From Limnohabitans sp. 2KL-1 (GTDB lineage: Bacteria > Pseudomonadota > Gammaproteobacteria > Burkholderiales > Burkholderiaceae_C): a stretch of DNA of 64,000 nt. This document shows positions 51,194-60,260 of the stretch, piece after piece (position 1 is the stretch's first letter; every line of letters starts with the position of its first letter). The notes beneath the pieces are model-generated. The model was given only the letters and a program-made list of their open reading frames with translations. It was not told the origin of the DNA and did not search any database. The stretch covers positions 496,001 to 560,000 of the forward strand of contig NZ_NESL01000002.1 of assembly GCF_003063435.1 (NCBI RefSeq). Reading direction: 5' to 3'. Made by a program: the position numbers and the translations under genes.

Positions 51194-53770
51194 ATGCAAG
51201 TCTCCCGAATTCGCGCTTTACGCGGCCCCAACTTGTGGAGCCGCCACACCGCCATTGAAGCCATCGTCACCTGCACGCCCCAAGAAAGCGGCCTGTCGGC
51301 TCAGCACCCCGTCGAGCAACAACTGCGCCGCATCTTTCCCGAAGTGGGCCCCTTTGACGGGCAACGCCCTGGCGAGCCGGTCACCCTGGCCCATGCCCTG
51401 GAAAAAGTGACCCTGGGTCTGCAAGCGCATGCCGGCTGCCCTGTGTCCTTCAGCCGCACCACGCCCACCGAAGAGCCGGGGGTGTTCCAGGTCGTCATCC
51501 AGTACACCGAAGAAGCCGTGGGCCGTCTCGCGCTGGAGCTGGCTGAGCAACTTTGCCAGGCGGCCATTCAAGGTGCGGGTTTTGACCTCGAAGGCACCAT
51601 TGCCCAACTGCATGAGCTGGACGAAGACGTGCGCCTGGGCCCCTCCACGGGTGCCATTGTCGATGCGGCCGTGGCCCGGGGCATCCCGATCCGACGCCTG
51701 ACCGATGGCAGCCTGGTGCAGTTTGGCTGGGGCGCACAACAGCGCCGCATCCAGGCCGCCGAAACCGACACCACCAGCGCGATCGCCGAATCGATTGCGC
51801 AGGACAAGGACCTGACCAAAAGCTTGTTGCACGCCGCTGGCGTGCCTGTGCCCATGGGCCGCCCGGCCAAGAGCCTGGACGAAGCCTGGGCCATTGCCCA
51901 GGAAGTCGGTCTGCCGGTGGTGGTCAAACCGCAAGACGGCAACCAAGGCAAAGGCGTCTCGGTCAACATCACCGAACGTGTCGCTTTCGACAACGCCTAC
52001 GCCACAGCTGAGCGTTATGGCACGGTGATGGTCGAAAAATTCCTGCCCGGACACGACTATCGCTTGCTGGTGGTGGGCAACAAACTGGTGGCGGCGGCCC
52101 GCCGTGAACCCCCCTTGGTGGTGGGTGACGGCAAACACACGGTGCGCCAGCTGGTGGACCAGGTCAACGCCGACCCCCGCCGGGGCGATGGGCATTCCAC
52201 CTCGCTGACCAAGATCCGCTTTGACGACATCGCCATTGGCCGCCTGCGTGCCCAGGATCTGGAGCCCGAATCGGTGCCCGCCAAAGGCCGCCGCGTGATC
52301 CTGCGCAACAACGCCAACCTGTCCACCGGGGGCACCGCCACCGATGTGACCGATGACGTACACCCCGAAGTGGCTGCCCGCGTGGTGGCGGCCGCCCAGA
52401 TGGTCGGCGTGGACATTTGCGGTGTCGACGTGGTGTGCGAATCGGTCTCGCGCCCGCTCGAAGAGCAAAACGGCGGCATCGTCGAAGTCAACGCCGCACC
52501 GGGCCTGCGCATGCACATCAGCCCCTCGTTTGGCAAAGGCCGTGACGTAGGCAATGCCGTCATTGACCACATGTTCCCCGAAGGCGGTAACGGCCGTGTG
52601 CCGGTGATTGCCGTGACCGGCACCAACGGCAAGACCACCACCGTGCGGCTGACGGCCCACCTGCTCAAGGCCCAGGGCCTGCGCGTGGGCATGACCAACA
52701 CCGACGGCGTGTACGTCAACGGCCGCCAGACCGACTCGGGCGATTGCAGCGGTCCACGCAGCGCCCGCAACGTGCTGATGCACCCCGATGTGGACGCCGC
52801 CGTGTTCGAGACCGCTCGGGGTGGCCTGTTGCGCGAAGGCCTGGCCTTTGACCGCTGCAAGGTGGCCATCGTGACCAACATGGGCGCAGGCGACCACCTG
52901 GGCCTGAACTACATCACCACCCTCGAAGACCTGTCGGTGCTCAAGCGCGTGATCGTGCTCAACGTCGAGCAAAGCGGCATGGCCGTGCTGAACGCCAACG
53001 ACCCCGCCGTGGTGGCGATGGCCCGCCACTGCCCGGGCGATGTGACGTTTTTTGCACTGGACCCCAATCACCCCGTGCTGGCCACCCACCGCGCACAGGG
53101 CAAGCGCGTGGTGTACGTGGAAGACGGGGCCATCGTGGCCCAAAAGGGCAAACAAATTTTCCGCATCCCCTTGCGCGAGGTGCCCCTGACACGCCAAGGG
53201 CAAATCGGGTTCCAGACCGAAAACGTGCTGGCTGCCGTGGGCGCGGCCTGGGCCGTGAATGTGCATTGGGACGCCATCGCACAAGGCCTGGCCACTTTCA
53301 TCAGCGACATCCAGGGCGTGCCCGGTCGCTTCAATGTGTTCGACTACAAAGGTGCCACCTTGATTGCCGACTACGGCCACAACCCCGATGCCATCCAGGC
53401 CTTGGTGCAAGCCGTGGACAACATGCCCGCGAAAAAACGCGTGGTGGTGATCAGCGGGGCGGGGGATCGGCGCGACCAGGACATCCGCGACCAGACCCAG
53501 ATCCTGGGCAAGGCCTTCGACGAGGTGCTGCTGTACCAGGACGCCTGCCAGCGTGGCCGCGAAGATGGCGAGGTGATCGCCTTGCTGCGAGAAGGCCTGC
53601 AAGGCGCCATGCGCACCACCCATGTGCAGGACATTCAGGGCGAGTTCAACGCCATCGACACAGCGCTGTCACGCCTGTCGCCGGGCGATCTGTGTCTGAT
53701 CCTGATTGATCAGGTCGAAGAAGCCTTGGCCTACATCACCGAAAAAGTCAAAGCCAGCATGGGCGGTTGA
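51194..53770 (+). CDS. cphA: Cyanophycin synthetase CphA
   Basis: 858 residues, full length. An N-terminal domain, an ATP-grasp domain (about 215-465: DKDLTKSLLHAAGVPVPMG, VVVKPQDGNQGKGV) that adds aspartate to the backbone, and a Mur-ligase-like domain (P-loop TGTNGKTT at 475-482, K480; then AVFETARGGLLREG; GRFNVFDYKGATLIADYGHNPDA, given in part, near 720) that adds arginine to each aspartate side chain. It makes the nitrogen-storage polymer multi-L-arginyl-poly-L-aspartate in the cytoplasm. AGGA lies 9 nt before ATG 51194. No cyanophycinase gene is in the window. Confidence 0.95.
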   Translation: MQVSRIRALRGPNLWSRHTAIEAIVTCTPQESGLSAQHPVEQQLRRIFPEVGPFDGQRPGEPVTLAHALEKVTLGLQAHAGCPVSFSRTTPTEEPGVFQVVIQYTEEAVGRLALELAEQLCQAAIQGAGFDLEGTIAQLHELDEDVRLGPSTGAIVDAAVARGIPIRRLTDGSLVQFGWGAQQRRIQAAETDTTSAIAESIAQDKDLTKSLLHAAGVPVPMGRPAKSLDEAWAIAQEVGLPVVVKPQDGNQGKGVSVNITERVAFDNAYATAERYGTVMVEKFLPGHDYRLLVVGNKLVAAARREPPLVVGDGKHTVRQLVDQVNADPRRGDGHSTSLTKIRFDDIAIGRLRAQDLEPESVPAKGRRVILRNNANLSTGGTATDVTDDVHPEVAARVVAAAQMVGVDICGVDVVCESVSRPLEEQNGGIVEVNAAPGLRMHISPSFGKGRDVGNAVIDHMFPEGGNGRVPVIAVTGTNGKTTTVRLTAHLLKAQGLRVGMTNTDGVYVNGRQTDSGDCSGPRSARNVLMHPDVDAAVFETARGGLLREGLAFDRCKVAIVTNMGAGDHLGLNYITTLEDLSVLKRVIVLNVEQSGMAVLNANDPAVVAMARHCPGDVTFFALDPNHPVLATHRAQGKRVVYVEDGAIVAQKGKQIFRIPLREVPLTRQGQIGFQTENVLAAVGAAWAVNVHWDAIAQGLATFISDIQGVPGRFNVFDYKGATLIADYGHNPDAIQALVQAVDNMPAKKRVVVISGAGDRRDQDIRDQTQILGKAFDEVLLYQDACQRGREDGEVIALLREGLQGAMRTTHVQDIQGEFNAIDTALSRLSPGDLCLILIDQVEEALAYITEKVKASMGG

Positions 53771-53778
53771 CAGACAAA

Positions 53779-53798
53779 CGGCAGCCCTCAAGCTGCCG
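53779..53798 (-). terminator. Small hairpin at the end of the acyltransferase gene
   Basis: CGGCAGC and GCTGCCG pair around six bases; on the minus strand it is followed by TTTGT. It overlaps the acyltransferase stop and lies between convergent genes; a weak terminator candidate. Confidence 0.4.
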
Positions 53799-54942
53799 GA
53801 TTCATGAACAAGGCCAGTGCCACACTGGCTTTGAACACAAGCGCCCAAAGCCACCAACGCCACCCAGTCGGTGTGCGGCTTTCCACCAGCCAGTAAAGCA
53901 AGGCGCCACCGGCCAAGGACAGCAGCAAGGAAGCCAACATGCCCAGCACGTTGGCCCACAAAGCTTCGGGCCACAAGGCCGTGACCCGGGCACTGACGGC
54001 CAGGCTCACGCCAAAATGAATCAGGAACACCGAGTACGACACCGTGGACAACCACTGCACCACGCTGCGCCACCAGACCGAACGAACCGTTTCTCCGGAT
54101 AACCGGGCCGCAGGCACAAAAACCAACAGGCACGCCACCGACCAGGCCGTGGCGATGCGCCACCGCGGCTCCAGCCACAAGGCCACACCGCCCAAAACCC
54201 ACAGCAAAGCCCAAGCCACCCAGCGCTGGCTTTGGCCATCAGGCAGGCCCACACGCCGCCTGGCCTCCCAGGCCAGCATGCCCAGGCCATAAGAGCCAAA
54301 AAAATACACACCATGGTTGTCCAGATCGGTGTGCAAATTCCACCACCACAAGGACGCACAAGTCAGCCCCAGCCACAAGCCCCAACGCAAAGCTCTGGCC
54401 GCATGGACCGCATGCGCCAAGCCACAGGCTTTCACCACGACCAGGCTGAGCAAGGCCATCGCATAAAGCTGGAAATCAATGGCGACATACCAGATGCCCG
54501 CCGACAAAGCTTCCATGTCCAAGACATGCTGCAGCAGCAGAATGTGCGCCAGAGCCTGCCCCCAATCGGGTGGGGCCGACAAGCTGGTGTGTTCAAAGTC
54601 AGGCCGCACCCACTCTGTGACCAACACGGTAAAACTGAGCGCTGCCAGCAAGGGAATGGCCAGCCGCAAATAACGCTGCCAGGCCAACTTCAGGGCTTCT
54701 AACGCATCCAGCCCCTCAAAACGCGCCAGACTGCCCGCCGTCAGAAAACCCGCGCACACCAAAAAAATCTGCACCGCCAAACGGCCATGGTCGTACAAAA
54801 ACGCCAGCATGGCAGGCCAGGCCCGGGCCACCACATCCGACATGGGGCCGTAAAACGCCATGTGGTGCAGCACGATCAGCAAACAGCCTGCGGCCTTGAG
54901 CGCATCGATCAAAAAAGAGCGCCCCGAAGGGCGCGGCTGCAT
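53788..54942 (-). CDS. Acyltransferase 3 (OafA/YrhL-like) membrane protein
   Basis: 384 residues, ten or so membrane helices. The acyltransferase-3 pattern is present: RSFLIDALKAAGCLLIVLHHMAFYGP (given in part) near residues 8-30 with the conserved histidine, QIFLVCAGFLTAGSL, and WYVAIDFQLYAMALL. Such proteins transfer acetyl or other acyl groups to cell-surface sugars from the inner membrane. ATG 54942 is chosen; the frame extends to 55035 into the neighbour. It is not linked to a glycan operon here; the target is unknown. Confidence 0.8.
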   Translation of the reverse strand: MQPRPSGRSFLIDALKAAGCLLIVLHHMAFYGPMSDVVARAWPAMLAFLYDHGRLAVQIFLVCAGFLTAGSLARFEGLDALEALKLAWQRYLRLAIPLLAALSFTVLVTEWVRPDFEHTSLSAPPDWGQALAHILLLQHVLDMEALSAGIWYVAIDFQLYAMALLSLVVVKACGLAHAVHAARALRWGLWLGLTCASLWWWNLHTDLDNHGVYFFGSYGLGMLAWEARRRVGLPDGQSQRWVAWALLWVLGGVALWLEPRWRIATAWSVACLLVFVPAARLSGETVRSVWWRSVVQWLSTVSYSVFLIHFGVSLAVSARVTALWPEALWANVLGMLASLLLSLAGGALLYWLVESRTPTGWRWWLWALVFKASVALALFMNPAA

Positions 54943-54979
54943 GGTCGACAAGGCCGTGCTCGGCGGGGTCTTGGGTGCC

Positions 54980-55933
54980 TTACAGCGCCAGTCGAGCACG
55001 GGCTGCAGCGTACTCCCGCTTGAGCTGGGCCACACGCTCGGCCGTGCTCACCACGGCCCCGATCGCCCCAATGCCCTGGCCACAACCCCAGATGTCTTTC
55101 CAGGCCTTCTTGGCGTCGCCGCCAAAATTCATCTTGCTCGGATCGGATTCGGGCAGGTTGTCGGGGTCCAGTCCTGCAGCGCGGATCGAAGGGGCCAGGT
55201 AGTTGCCATGCACACCGGTGAACAGGTTGCTGTAGACGATGTCGTCCGAGTTGCAGTCAACGATGGCTTGCTTGTAGTCGTCGGCCGCACGCGCTTCGTG
55301 GGTGGCGATGAAGGCCGAGCCGATGTAGGCAAAATCGGCACCCATGGCCTGCGCCGCCAAAATGGCATCTCCCGTCGCAATAGAGCCCGACAAGGCCACC
55401 GGGCCGTCAAACCACTGGCGGATTTCCTGGATCAGGGCAAAGGGACTCTTGACGCCCGCATGACCGCCAGCCCCGGTCGCCACCGCGATGAGGCCGTCAG
55501 CGCCCTTCTCGATCGCCTTGTGCGCGAACTTGTTGTTGATGATGTCGTGCAGCACCACGCCGCCATAACTGTGCGCGGCCTGGTTGATGTCTTCACGCGC
55601 GCCCAACGAGGTGATGATGATCGGCACCTTGTACTTCACGCACAAAGCCATGTCGTGTTCCAGCCGGTCGTTGCTCTTGTGCACGATCTGGTTGATGGCA
55701 AATGGTGCGGCAGGTTGGTCGGGGTTGGCCTTGTTGTAGGCGGCCAAGGCTTCGGTGATTTCAATGAGCCACTCCTCCAACTGCGCAGCCGGACGGGCAT
55801 TGAGCGCAGGCATGGAGCCGACCACCCCCGCTTTGCACTGTTCAATGACCAGCTTGGGGTTGCTGATGATGAACAAGGGCGAAGCGATGGCGGGGAAAGG
55901 CAAATTAGCGAGCACGGGGGGCAACTTGGACAT
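54980..55933 (-). CDS. Nitronate monooxygenase/NAD(P)H-dependent flavin oxidoreductase family
   Basis: 317 residues, a TIM-barrel FMN enzyme. Motifs are IASPLFIISNPKLVIEQCKAG near residues 16-36, GLIAVATGAGGHAGV near 150-165 (the AGGHxG loop with the catalytic histidine) and GSIATGDAILAAQAMGADFAYIGSAF (given in part) near 190. The family oxidises nitronates or reduces enoyl/quinone-type substrates. Neighbouring acyl-CoA dehydrogenase and ETF genes suggest fatty acid or branched-acid metabolism. GGTCTCC/AGGAGACC precedes the start at 55933. The 253 bp upstream (55934-56186) hold no supported gene, only a small GGCAGC-TT-GCTGCC hairpin near 56105-56118. Confidence 0.84.
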   Translation of the reverse strand: MSKLPPVLANLPFPAIASPLFIISNPKLVIEQCKAGVVGSMPALNARPAAQLEEWLIEITEALAAYNKANPDQPAAPFAINQIVHKSNDRLEHDMALCVKYKVPIIITSLGAREDINQAAHSYGGVVLHDIINNKFAHKAIEKGADGLIAVATGAGGHAGVKSPFALIQEIRQWFDGPVALSGSIATGDAILAAQAMGADFAYIGSAFIATHEARAADDYKQAIVDCNSDDIVYSNLFTGVHGNYLAPSIRAAGLDPDNLPESDPSKMNFGGDAKKAWKDIWGCGQGIGAIGAVVSTAERVAQLKREYAAARARLAL

Positions 55934-56186
55934 GGGGTCTCCTGAAAGGTATCGGGCTATTGTGAGAGGACTGTGGGCCACAGGGGTGTCGGCGCGGCGA
56001 CAAGGCCTGAACACCCCGTCATCCCAAGCTCTTTGGCTTGCCATCCCAGGCGAAGGCAGCCATGAGTACGGTGGGCATGCGCGGATGCCAAATCCTGCGC
56101 AGCATGGCAGCTTGCTGCCACACCACGGCTGCGCATCCCTGGTTTGACAGGATGCACCGATTCAGGCCCATCCCCCCGGCTGGTTT

Positions 56187-57977
56187 TCAGAACGCGTCGA
56201 GCGCCATCGCCGTCACGCTGCCAGCGCCTTCCACGATGCTGTCGCGCACGCCGGGGGCTTTGGACAGGATGTGGTCGGCATAAAAACGTGCCGTGACGAC
56301 TTTGGCCGCCATGAAGGCGGCATCTTGTGCTTGAGCCTCGGGTGTGAGCGCCACCAGCAAGGCACGGCCCAGTTGCCAGCCCGCCATCAGGTTTCCGGCG
56401 AGCATGAGGTAAGGCACGCTGCCTGCAAACACGTCATTCGGGTGGGCTTTGGTGTTGCCTGCCACGAATTCGACCACGTCCACAAAGGCTTCGCGGGCGG
56501 CTTTGAGGCGTTTGGCCACCGCTTGGGCATCGGCGTTGCCGGAGGCCGTCAATTCGCTTTCAGTCTGAGCCACTTGCGCGGCCAGTGCTTTTGCGGTCTG
56601 GCCACCGTCGCGTGCGGTTTTGCGACCCACCAAATCGTTGGCCTGGATGGCGGTCGTGCCTTCGTAAATCGTCAGGATCTTGGCATCGCGGTAATACTGC
56701 GCCGCACCGGTTTCTTCGATGAAGCCCATGCCGCCGTGCACCTGCACGCCCAGGCTGGTGACTTCCAGGCTCATCTCGGTGCTGTAGCCCTTGACCAGCG
56801 GCACCATGAATTCGTAAAACGCTGCATTCTGCTTGCGCACATCGGCATCGGGGTGGTGGTGCGAGGCGTCATAAGCAGCCGCAGCGGTCGAAGCCATGGC
56901 GCGGCAGCCCTCGGTGTAGGCGCGCATGGTCATGAGCATGCGGCGCACGTCGGGGTGGTGAATGATAGGGCCTGCGGCGGGCAAGCTGCCGTCCACCGGG
57001 CGGCTTTGCACGCGGTCACGGGCGTATTGCACGGCACGCTGGTAAGCGCGCTCGGCAATCGCGATGCCCTGCACGCCCACGGCATAGCGGGCAGCGTTCA
57101 TCATGATGAACATGTATTCGAGGCCCCGGTTTTCCTGACCGACCAGAAAACCCGTCGCCCCTCCGTGGTCGCCAAACTGCAACACGGCCGTCGGGCTGGC
57201 CTTGATGCCCATCTTGTGCTCAATGCTCACGCAGTGCACATCGTTGCGATCACCCACAGAGCCATCGGCCTTGACCATGAATTTGGGCACCACAAACAAG
57301 CTGATGCCTTTAACGCCCTCGGGCGCACCCTGCACGCGGGCCAACACCAAGTGAATGATGTTGTCGGCCATGTCGTGCTCACCGTAGGTGATGTAGATTT
57401 TGGTGCCAAACACCTTGAAGGTGCCGTCAGGCTGCGGCTCGGCGCGTGTGCGCACAGCGGCCAGATCAGAACCGGCCTGGGGCTCCGTCAGGTTCATGGT
57501 GCCGGTCCATTCGCCGGAGATCAGCTTTTCCAGATAGGTGGCTTTGAGTTCGTCGGAGCCCGCGGTCAGCAGCGCTTCGATCGCGCCGTCGGTCAGCATG
57601 GGGCACAGCGCAAAGCTCATGTTGGCCGAGTTGAGCATTTCGCCGCAGGCCGCACCAATCGTTTTGGGCAGGCCCTGGCCACCAAACTCGGCCGGGTGCT
57701 GCAGGCTTTGCCAGCCGCCTTCGGTGAATTGTTTGTAGGCTTCCTTGAAGCCGGGGGTGGTGGTGACGCCGCTGCCGTTGTGGAACGACGGGTTCTTGTC
57801 ACCTTCCCAGTTCAGCGGTGCGATCACATCGCGGTTGAGCTTGCCGCACTCCTCCAGCACGGCTTGTGCCGTTTCCAGACCGGCGTCTTCAAAGCCAGGA
57901 ATCTGTGCAATCTGGTCGATGCGGGCCAGGTGCTCGATGTTGAACAGCATGTCCTTGAGGGGTGCGGTGTAGCTCAT
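56187..57977 (-). CDS. Acyl-CoA dehydrogenase (large, DmdC/FadE-like), second copy
   Basis: 596 residues. TMNLTEPQAGSDLAAVRT and ITYGEHDMADN bind FAD/substrate. QVHGGMGFIEETGAAQYYRDAKILTIYEGTTAIQ (given in part) near residues 415-450 contains the active-site region, followed by a C-terminal helical extension (about 460-596). It is a paralog of the enzyme at 35085 with the same domain layout. It probably oxidises a medium- or long-chain acyl-CoA and passes electrons to EtfAB encoded upstream on the same strand. A 310-bp gap with a complex repeat separates it from etfA. Confidence 0.88.
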   Translation of the reverse strand: MSYTAPLKDMLFNIEHLARIDQIAQIPGFEDAGLETAQAVLEECGKLNRDVIAPLNWEGDKNPSFHNGSGVTTTPGFKEAYKQFTEGGWQSLQHPAEFGGQGLPKTIGAACGEMLNSANMSFALCPMLTDGAIEALLTAGSDELKATYLEKLISGEWTGTMNLTEPQAGSDLAAVRTRAEPQPDGTFKVFGTKIYITYGEHDMADNIIHLVLARVQGAPEGVKGISLFVVPKFMVKADGSVGDRNDVHCVSIEHKMGIKASPTAVLQFGDHGGATGFLVGQENRGLEYMFIMMNAARYAVGVQGIAIAERAYQRAVQYARDRVQSRPVDGSLPAAGPIIHHPDVRRMLMTMRAYTEGCRAMASTAAAAYDASHHHPDADVRKQNAAFYEFMVPLVKGYSTEMSLEVTSLGVQVHGGMGFIEETGAAQYYRDAKILTIYEGTTAIQANDLVGRKTARDGGQTAKALAAQVAQTESELTASGNADAQAVAKRLKAAREAFVDVVEFVAGNTKAHPNDVFAGSVPYLMLAGNLMAGWQLGRALLVALTPEAQAQDAAFMAAKVVTARFYADHILSKAPGVRDSIVEGAGSVTAMALDAF

Positions 57978-58034
57978 GTGGGTCTTTCGTGAAATATGAA
58001 ATCAGGTCATACAAACGCAATGGCAGCAGATTCC

Positions 58035-58230
58035 GCACCAAGGGCCCCGGCCTGCGGCGGGGCTCAGAGGCGCTTCTCTTTGCCACATCGCCCCGCCGCA
58101 GGCCGGTGCCCTTGGCGCTGCGCGAATGGTGTCCATCAGCAACGCAGTGCGCAGGGGCCGGATACCGGGGCAGGCGATGTGGCAAAGCGAAGCGCCTCTG
58201 AGCCTGTCCCGGTATCCGGCCCCTGCGCAC
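58035..58230. repeat. Double-hairpin element with complementary loops
   Basis: First hairpin: arms 58038-58062 and 58091-58115 (24 of 25 bp paired), loop 58063-58090. Second hairpin: arms 58147-58175 and 58202-58230 (28 of 29 bp), loop 58176-58201. The loop of the second is the reverse complement of that of the first with one difference over about 26 nt (GGCGCTTC and GAAGCGCC are shared). The stems are unrelated to each other. It fills most of the gap between etfA and the acyl-CoA dehydrogenase. No protein is encoded. Confidence 0.85.
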
Positions 58231-58239
58231 GGAAAAACA

Positions 58240-58277
58240 CCAACCCCGAAGTTCAGCACCACGCCGAACCGGGGTTG
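58240..58277 (-). terminator. Rho-independent terminator of the etf operon
   Basis: CCAACCCCG (58240-58248) pairs with CGGGGTTG (58270-58277), extended by a GAAC/GTTC inner pairing; on the minus strand it is followed by GTGTTTTT. It is 11 bp after the etfA stop. Confidence 0.75.
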
Positions 58278-58287
58278 ATGGCAATGA

Positions 58288-59220
58288 TCAAAGCGCCTGC
58301 GTCAGTTCAGGCACCGCCGCAAACAAATCGGCTTCCAGGCCAAAGTCCGCCACGCTGAAGATCGGCGCTTCAGGGTCCTTGTTGATCGCCACGATCACCT
58401 TGGAATCCTTCATGCCGGCCAAATGCTGGATCGCGCCCGAGATGCCGGCCGCGATGTACAGCTGAGGTGCCACGATCTTGCCGGTCTGGCCCACTTGCAG
58501 GTCGTTGGCGGCATAACCCGCATCGACCGCAGCGCGGCTGGCACCGATGGCCGCGCCCAGCTTGTCGGCCAGCGGCGTCATCACTTCGTTGAACTTTTCC
58601 GAGCTGCCCAAAGCCCGGCCACCCGAGACGATGATCTTGGCGGCCGTGAGTTCAGGGCGGTCGTTCTTGGCGATCTCGCTGCGAGTGAAGCTGCTCTTGC
58701 CGCTGTCGGCTTGGGCTGCGGCGCTTTCTACGGCTGCGCTGCCACCTGTAGCGGCTGCGGCGTCAAAGCCGGTGGTGCGCACGGTGATGACTTTGGTGGC
58801 GTCGGTGCTTTGCACGGTGGCCATCGCGTTGCCGGCGTAGATCGGGCGCTCAAACGTGTCGGCCGAATCGACTTGGGTCACGTCGCTGATCTGGCCCACG
58901 TCCAGCTTGGCCGCCACGCGTGGGGCGACGTTCTTGCCAGCGGCAGTGGCGGGAAACAGAATGTGGCTGTAATTCGCCGCAATGGCCAGAACTTGTGCTG
59001 CGACGTTTTCAGCGAGGCCATGGGCCAGGCTTTCGCTGTCCGCATGGATCACTTTGGCCACACCGGCGATTTGCGCAGCAGCGGCTGCCGCAGCGCCTGC
59101 GTTGTGGCCAGCCACCAGCACATGCACATCACCACCGCACGCCACAGCGGCCGTGACGGTGTTGAGAGTTGCGCCTTTGATCGAGGCGTTGTCGTGTTCT
59201 GCAATAACGAGTGCGGTCAT
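58288..59220 (-). CDS. etfA: Electron transfer flavoprotein alpha subunit
   Basis: 310 residues. The C-terminal FAD domain has [49 protein letters not shown] (residues about 253-272) and [14 protein letters not shown]. EtfA holds the FAD that accepts electrons from acyl-CoA dehydrogenases and passes them to ETF-quinone oxidoreductase. It starts 2 bp after etfB. It would serve both acyl-CoA dehydrogenases in this window. Confidence 0.94.
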   Translation of the reverse strand: MTALVIAEHDNASIKGATLNTVTAAVACGGDVHVLVAGHNAGAAAAAAAQIAGVAKVIHADSESLAHGLAENVAAQVLAIAANYSHILFPATAAGKNVAPRVAAKLDVGQISDVTQVDSADTFERPIYAGNAMATVQSTDATKVITVRTTGFDAAAATGGSAAVESAAAQADSGKSSFTRSEIAKNDRPELTAAKIIVSGGRALGSSEKFNEVMTPLADKLGAAIGASRAAVDAGYAANDLQVGQTGKIVAPQLYIAAGISGAIQHLAGMKDSKVIVAINKDPEAPIFSVADFGLEADLFAAVPELTQAL

Positions 59221-59222
59221 GA

Positions 59223-59978
59223 TCAGATTACCTTTGCAACGTTTTTCAATTTATCGACGAGCGTGGCGACATCGGGCACCTTGATGCCGGCGCTGCGCTT
59301 GGCAGGCTCGGCCACTTTGAGGGTCTTGATGCGGGGGGCCACATCGACGCCCAGGTCTTCAGGCTTGAAGGTGTCGAGCTGCTTTTTCTTGGCTTTCATG
59401 ATGTTGGGCAGCGTCACATAGCGCGGCTCGTTCAGGCGCAAGTCGGTGGTCACCACGGCGGGCAGGCTGATGGACAGAACTTCCAGGCCGCCGTCAATCT
59501 CGCGGGTCACCTGGGCTTTGCCGTCCACGATTTCCACTTTGGAGGCGAAGGTGGCCTGGGGCAGATCGGCCAGTGCAGCCAGCATCTGGCCGGTCTGGTT
59601 GCAATCGTCGTCAATGGCTTGTTTGCCCAAGATGATCAGGCCGGGTTGCTCTTTGTCGACCAGGGCCTTGAGCAGCTTGGCCACAGCCAGAGGCTGCAGG
59701 TCCAAGTCAGCTGGGGTCTCGACCAGGATGCCACGGTCGGCACCGATGGCCATGGCGGTGCGCAGGGTTTCCTGGCACTGGGCCACGCCGCAAGAGACGG
59801 CGATGACTTCGGTGGCCAGACCTTTTTCTTTCAGGCGCACGGCTTCTTCGACGGCGATCTCGTCAAAGGGGTTCATGCTCATCTTGACGTTGGCAATGTC
59901 CACGCCCGAACCATCGGACTTGACGCGCACCTTGACGTTGTAGTCCACCACCCGCTTGACGGGAACCAGAATTTTCAT
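59223..59978 (-). CDS. etfB: Electron transfer flavoprotein beta subunit
   Basis: 251 residues. It begins [20 protein letters not shown] and contains [46 protein letters not shown] (given in part) near 88-115 and the AMP-binding [19 protein letters not shown] lies 8 nt upstream. It forms the ETF heterodimer with EtfA. The leader contains a strong palindrome (60033-60053). Confidence 0.94.
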   Translation of the reverse strand: MKILVPVKRVVDYNVKVRVKSDGSGVDIANVKMSMNPFDEIAVEEAVRLKEKGLATEVIAVSCGVAQCQETLRTAMAIGADRGILVETPADLDLQPLAVAKLLKALVDKEQPGLIILGKQAIDDDCNQTGQMLAALADLPQATFASKVEIVDGKAQVTREIDGGLEVLSISLPAVVTTDLRLNEPRYVTLPNIMKAKKKQLDTFKPEDLGVDVAPRIKTLKVAEPAKRSAGIKVPDVATLVDKLKNVAKVI

Positions 59979-60032
59979 GAAAAGATCTCCATTGGGTATC
60001 AGAAGCAGAGCGTTTCGAAATTCGCAGACGCG

Positions 60033-60053
60033 TTGACGTTACGTAAACGTCAA
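60033..60053 (-). promoter_or_regulatory. Candidate operator upstream of etfBA (LiuR-like palindrome)
   Basis: TTGACGTT (60033-60040), ACGTA, AACGTCAA (60046-60053): a perfect 8-bp inverted repeat 55 bp before the etfB start. It resembles sites of LiuR-type MerR regulators of branched-chain amino acid and acyl-CoA degradation as I remember them (TTxACGTxxACGTxAA). Assignment is inference. Confidence 0.6.
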
Positions 60054-60099
60054 TTGTGCACCATAACCGTTTTCAAAGCATCTCCGACCAGTCAAAAAA

Positions 60100-60111
60100 G
60101 CACGATCGTGC
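60100..60111. promoter_or_regulatory. 12-bp perfect palindrome in the etf/TRAP divergent region
   Basis: GCACGATCGTGC, a perfect palindrome midway between etfB and the divergent TRAP gene. Candidate site for a dimeric regulator; no family assigned. Confidence 0.45.
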
Positions 60112-60165
60112 ACATCTTAAACGGTGTTTTTGTTGTCCACCCGATATCCTACCCCCGGGAATTCA

Positions 60166-60181
60166 CCGACCAATCGGTCGG
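60166..60181 (+). promoter_or_regulatory. Candidate TetR-type operator upstream of the TRAP operon
   Basis: CCGACC-AATC-GGTCGG, a perfect inverted repeat 80 bp before the dctP start. The core GACC-N4-GGTC is the same as at 24517-24528 in front of the phenylpropanoid cluster. Confidence 0.5.
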
Positions 60182-60260
60182 GCGATACGGGTTAGCATTC
60201 TGCGTAATCTGGCGAGCATCCAGAGAAATTGATCTTTTTGTCACTTTGATGGAGACACGC

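Noticed and set aside
51218..53623. 801-codon minus-strand frame opposite cphA
   Set aside because: His/Gly/Gln-rich antisense shadow of a long conserved gene.
55934..56186. Small ORF or RNA gene in the 253-bp gap before the nitronate monooxygenase gene
   Set aside because: Frames present have no ribosome site or motif; only a short hairpin is visible.
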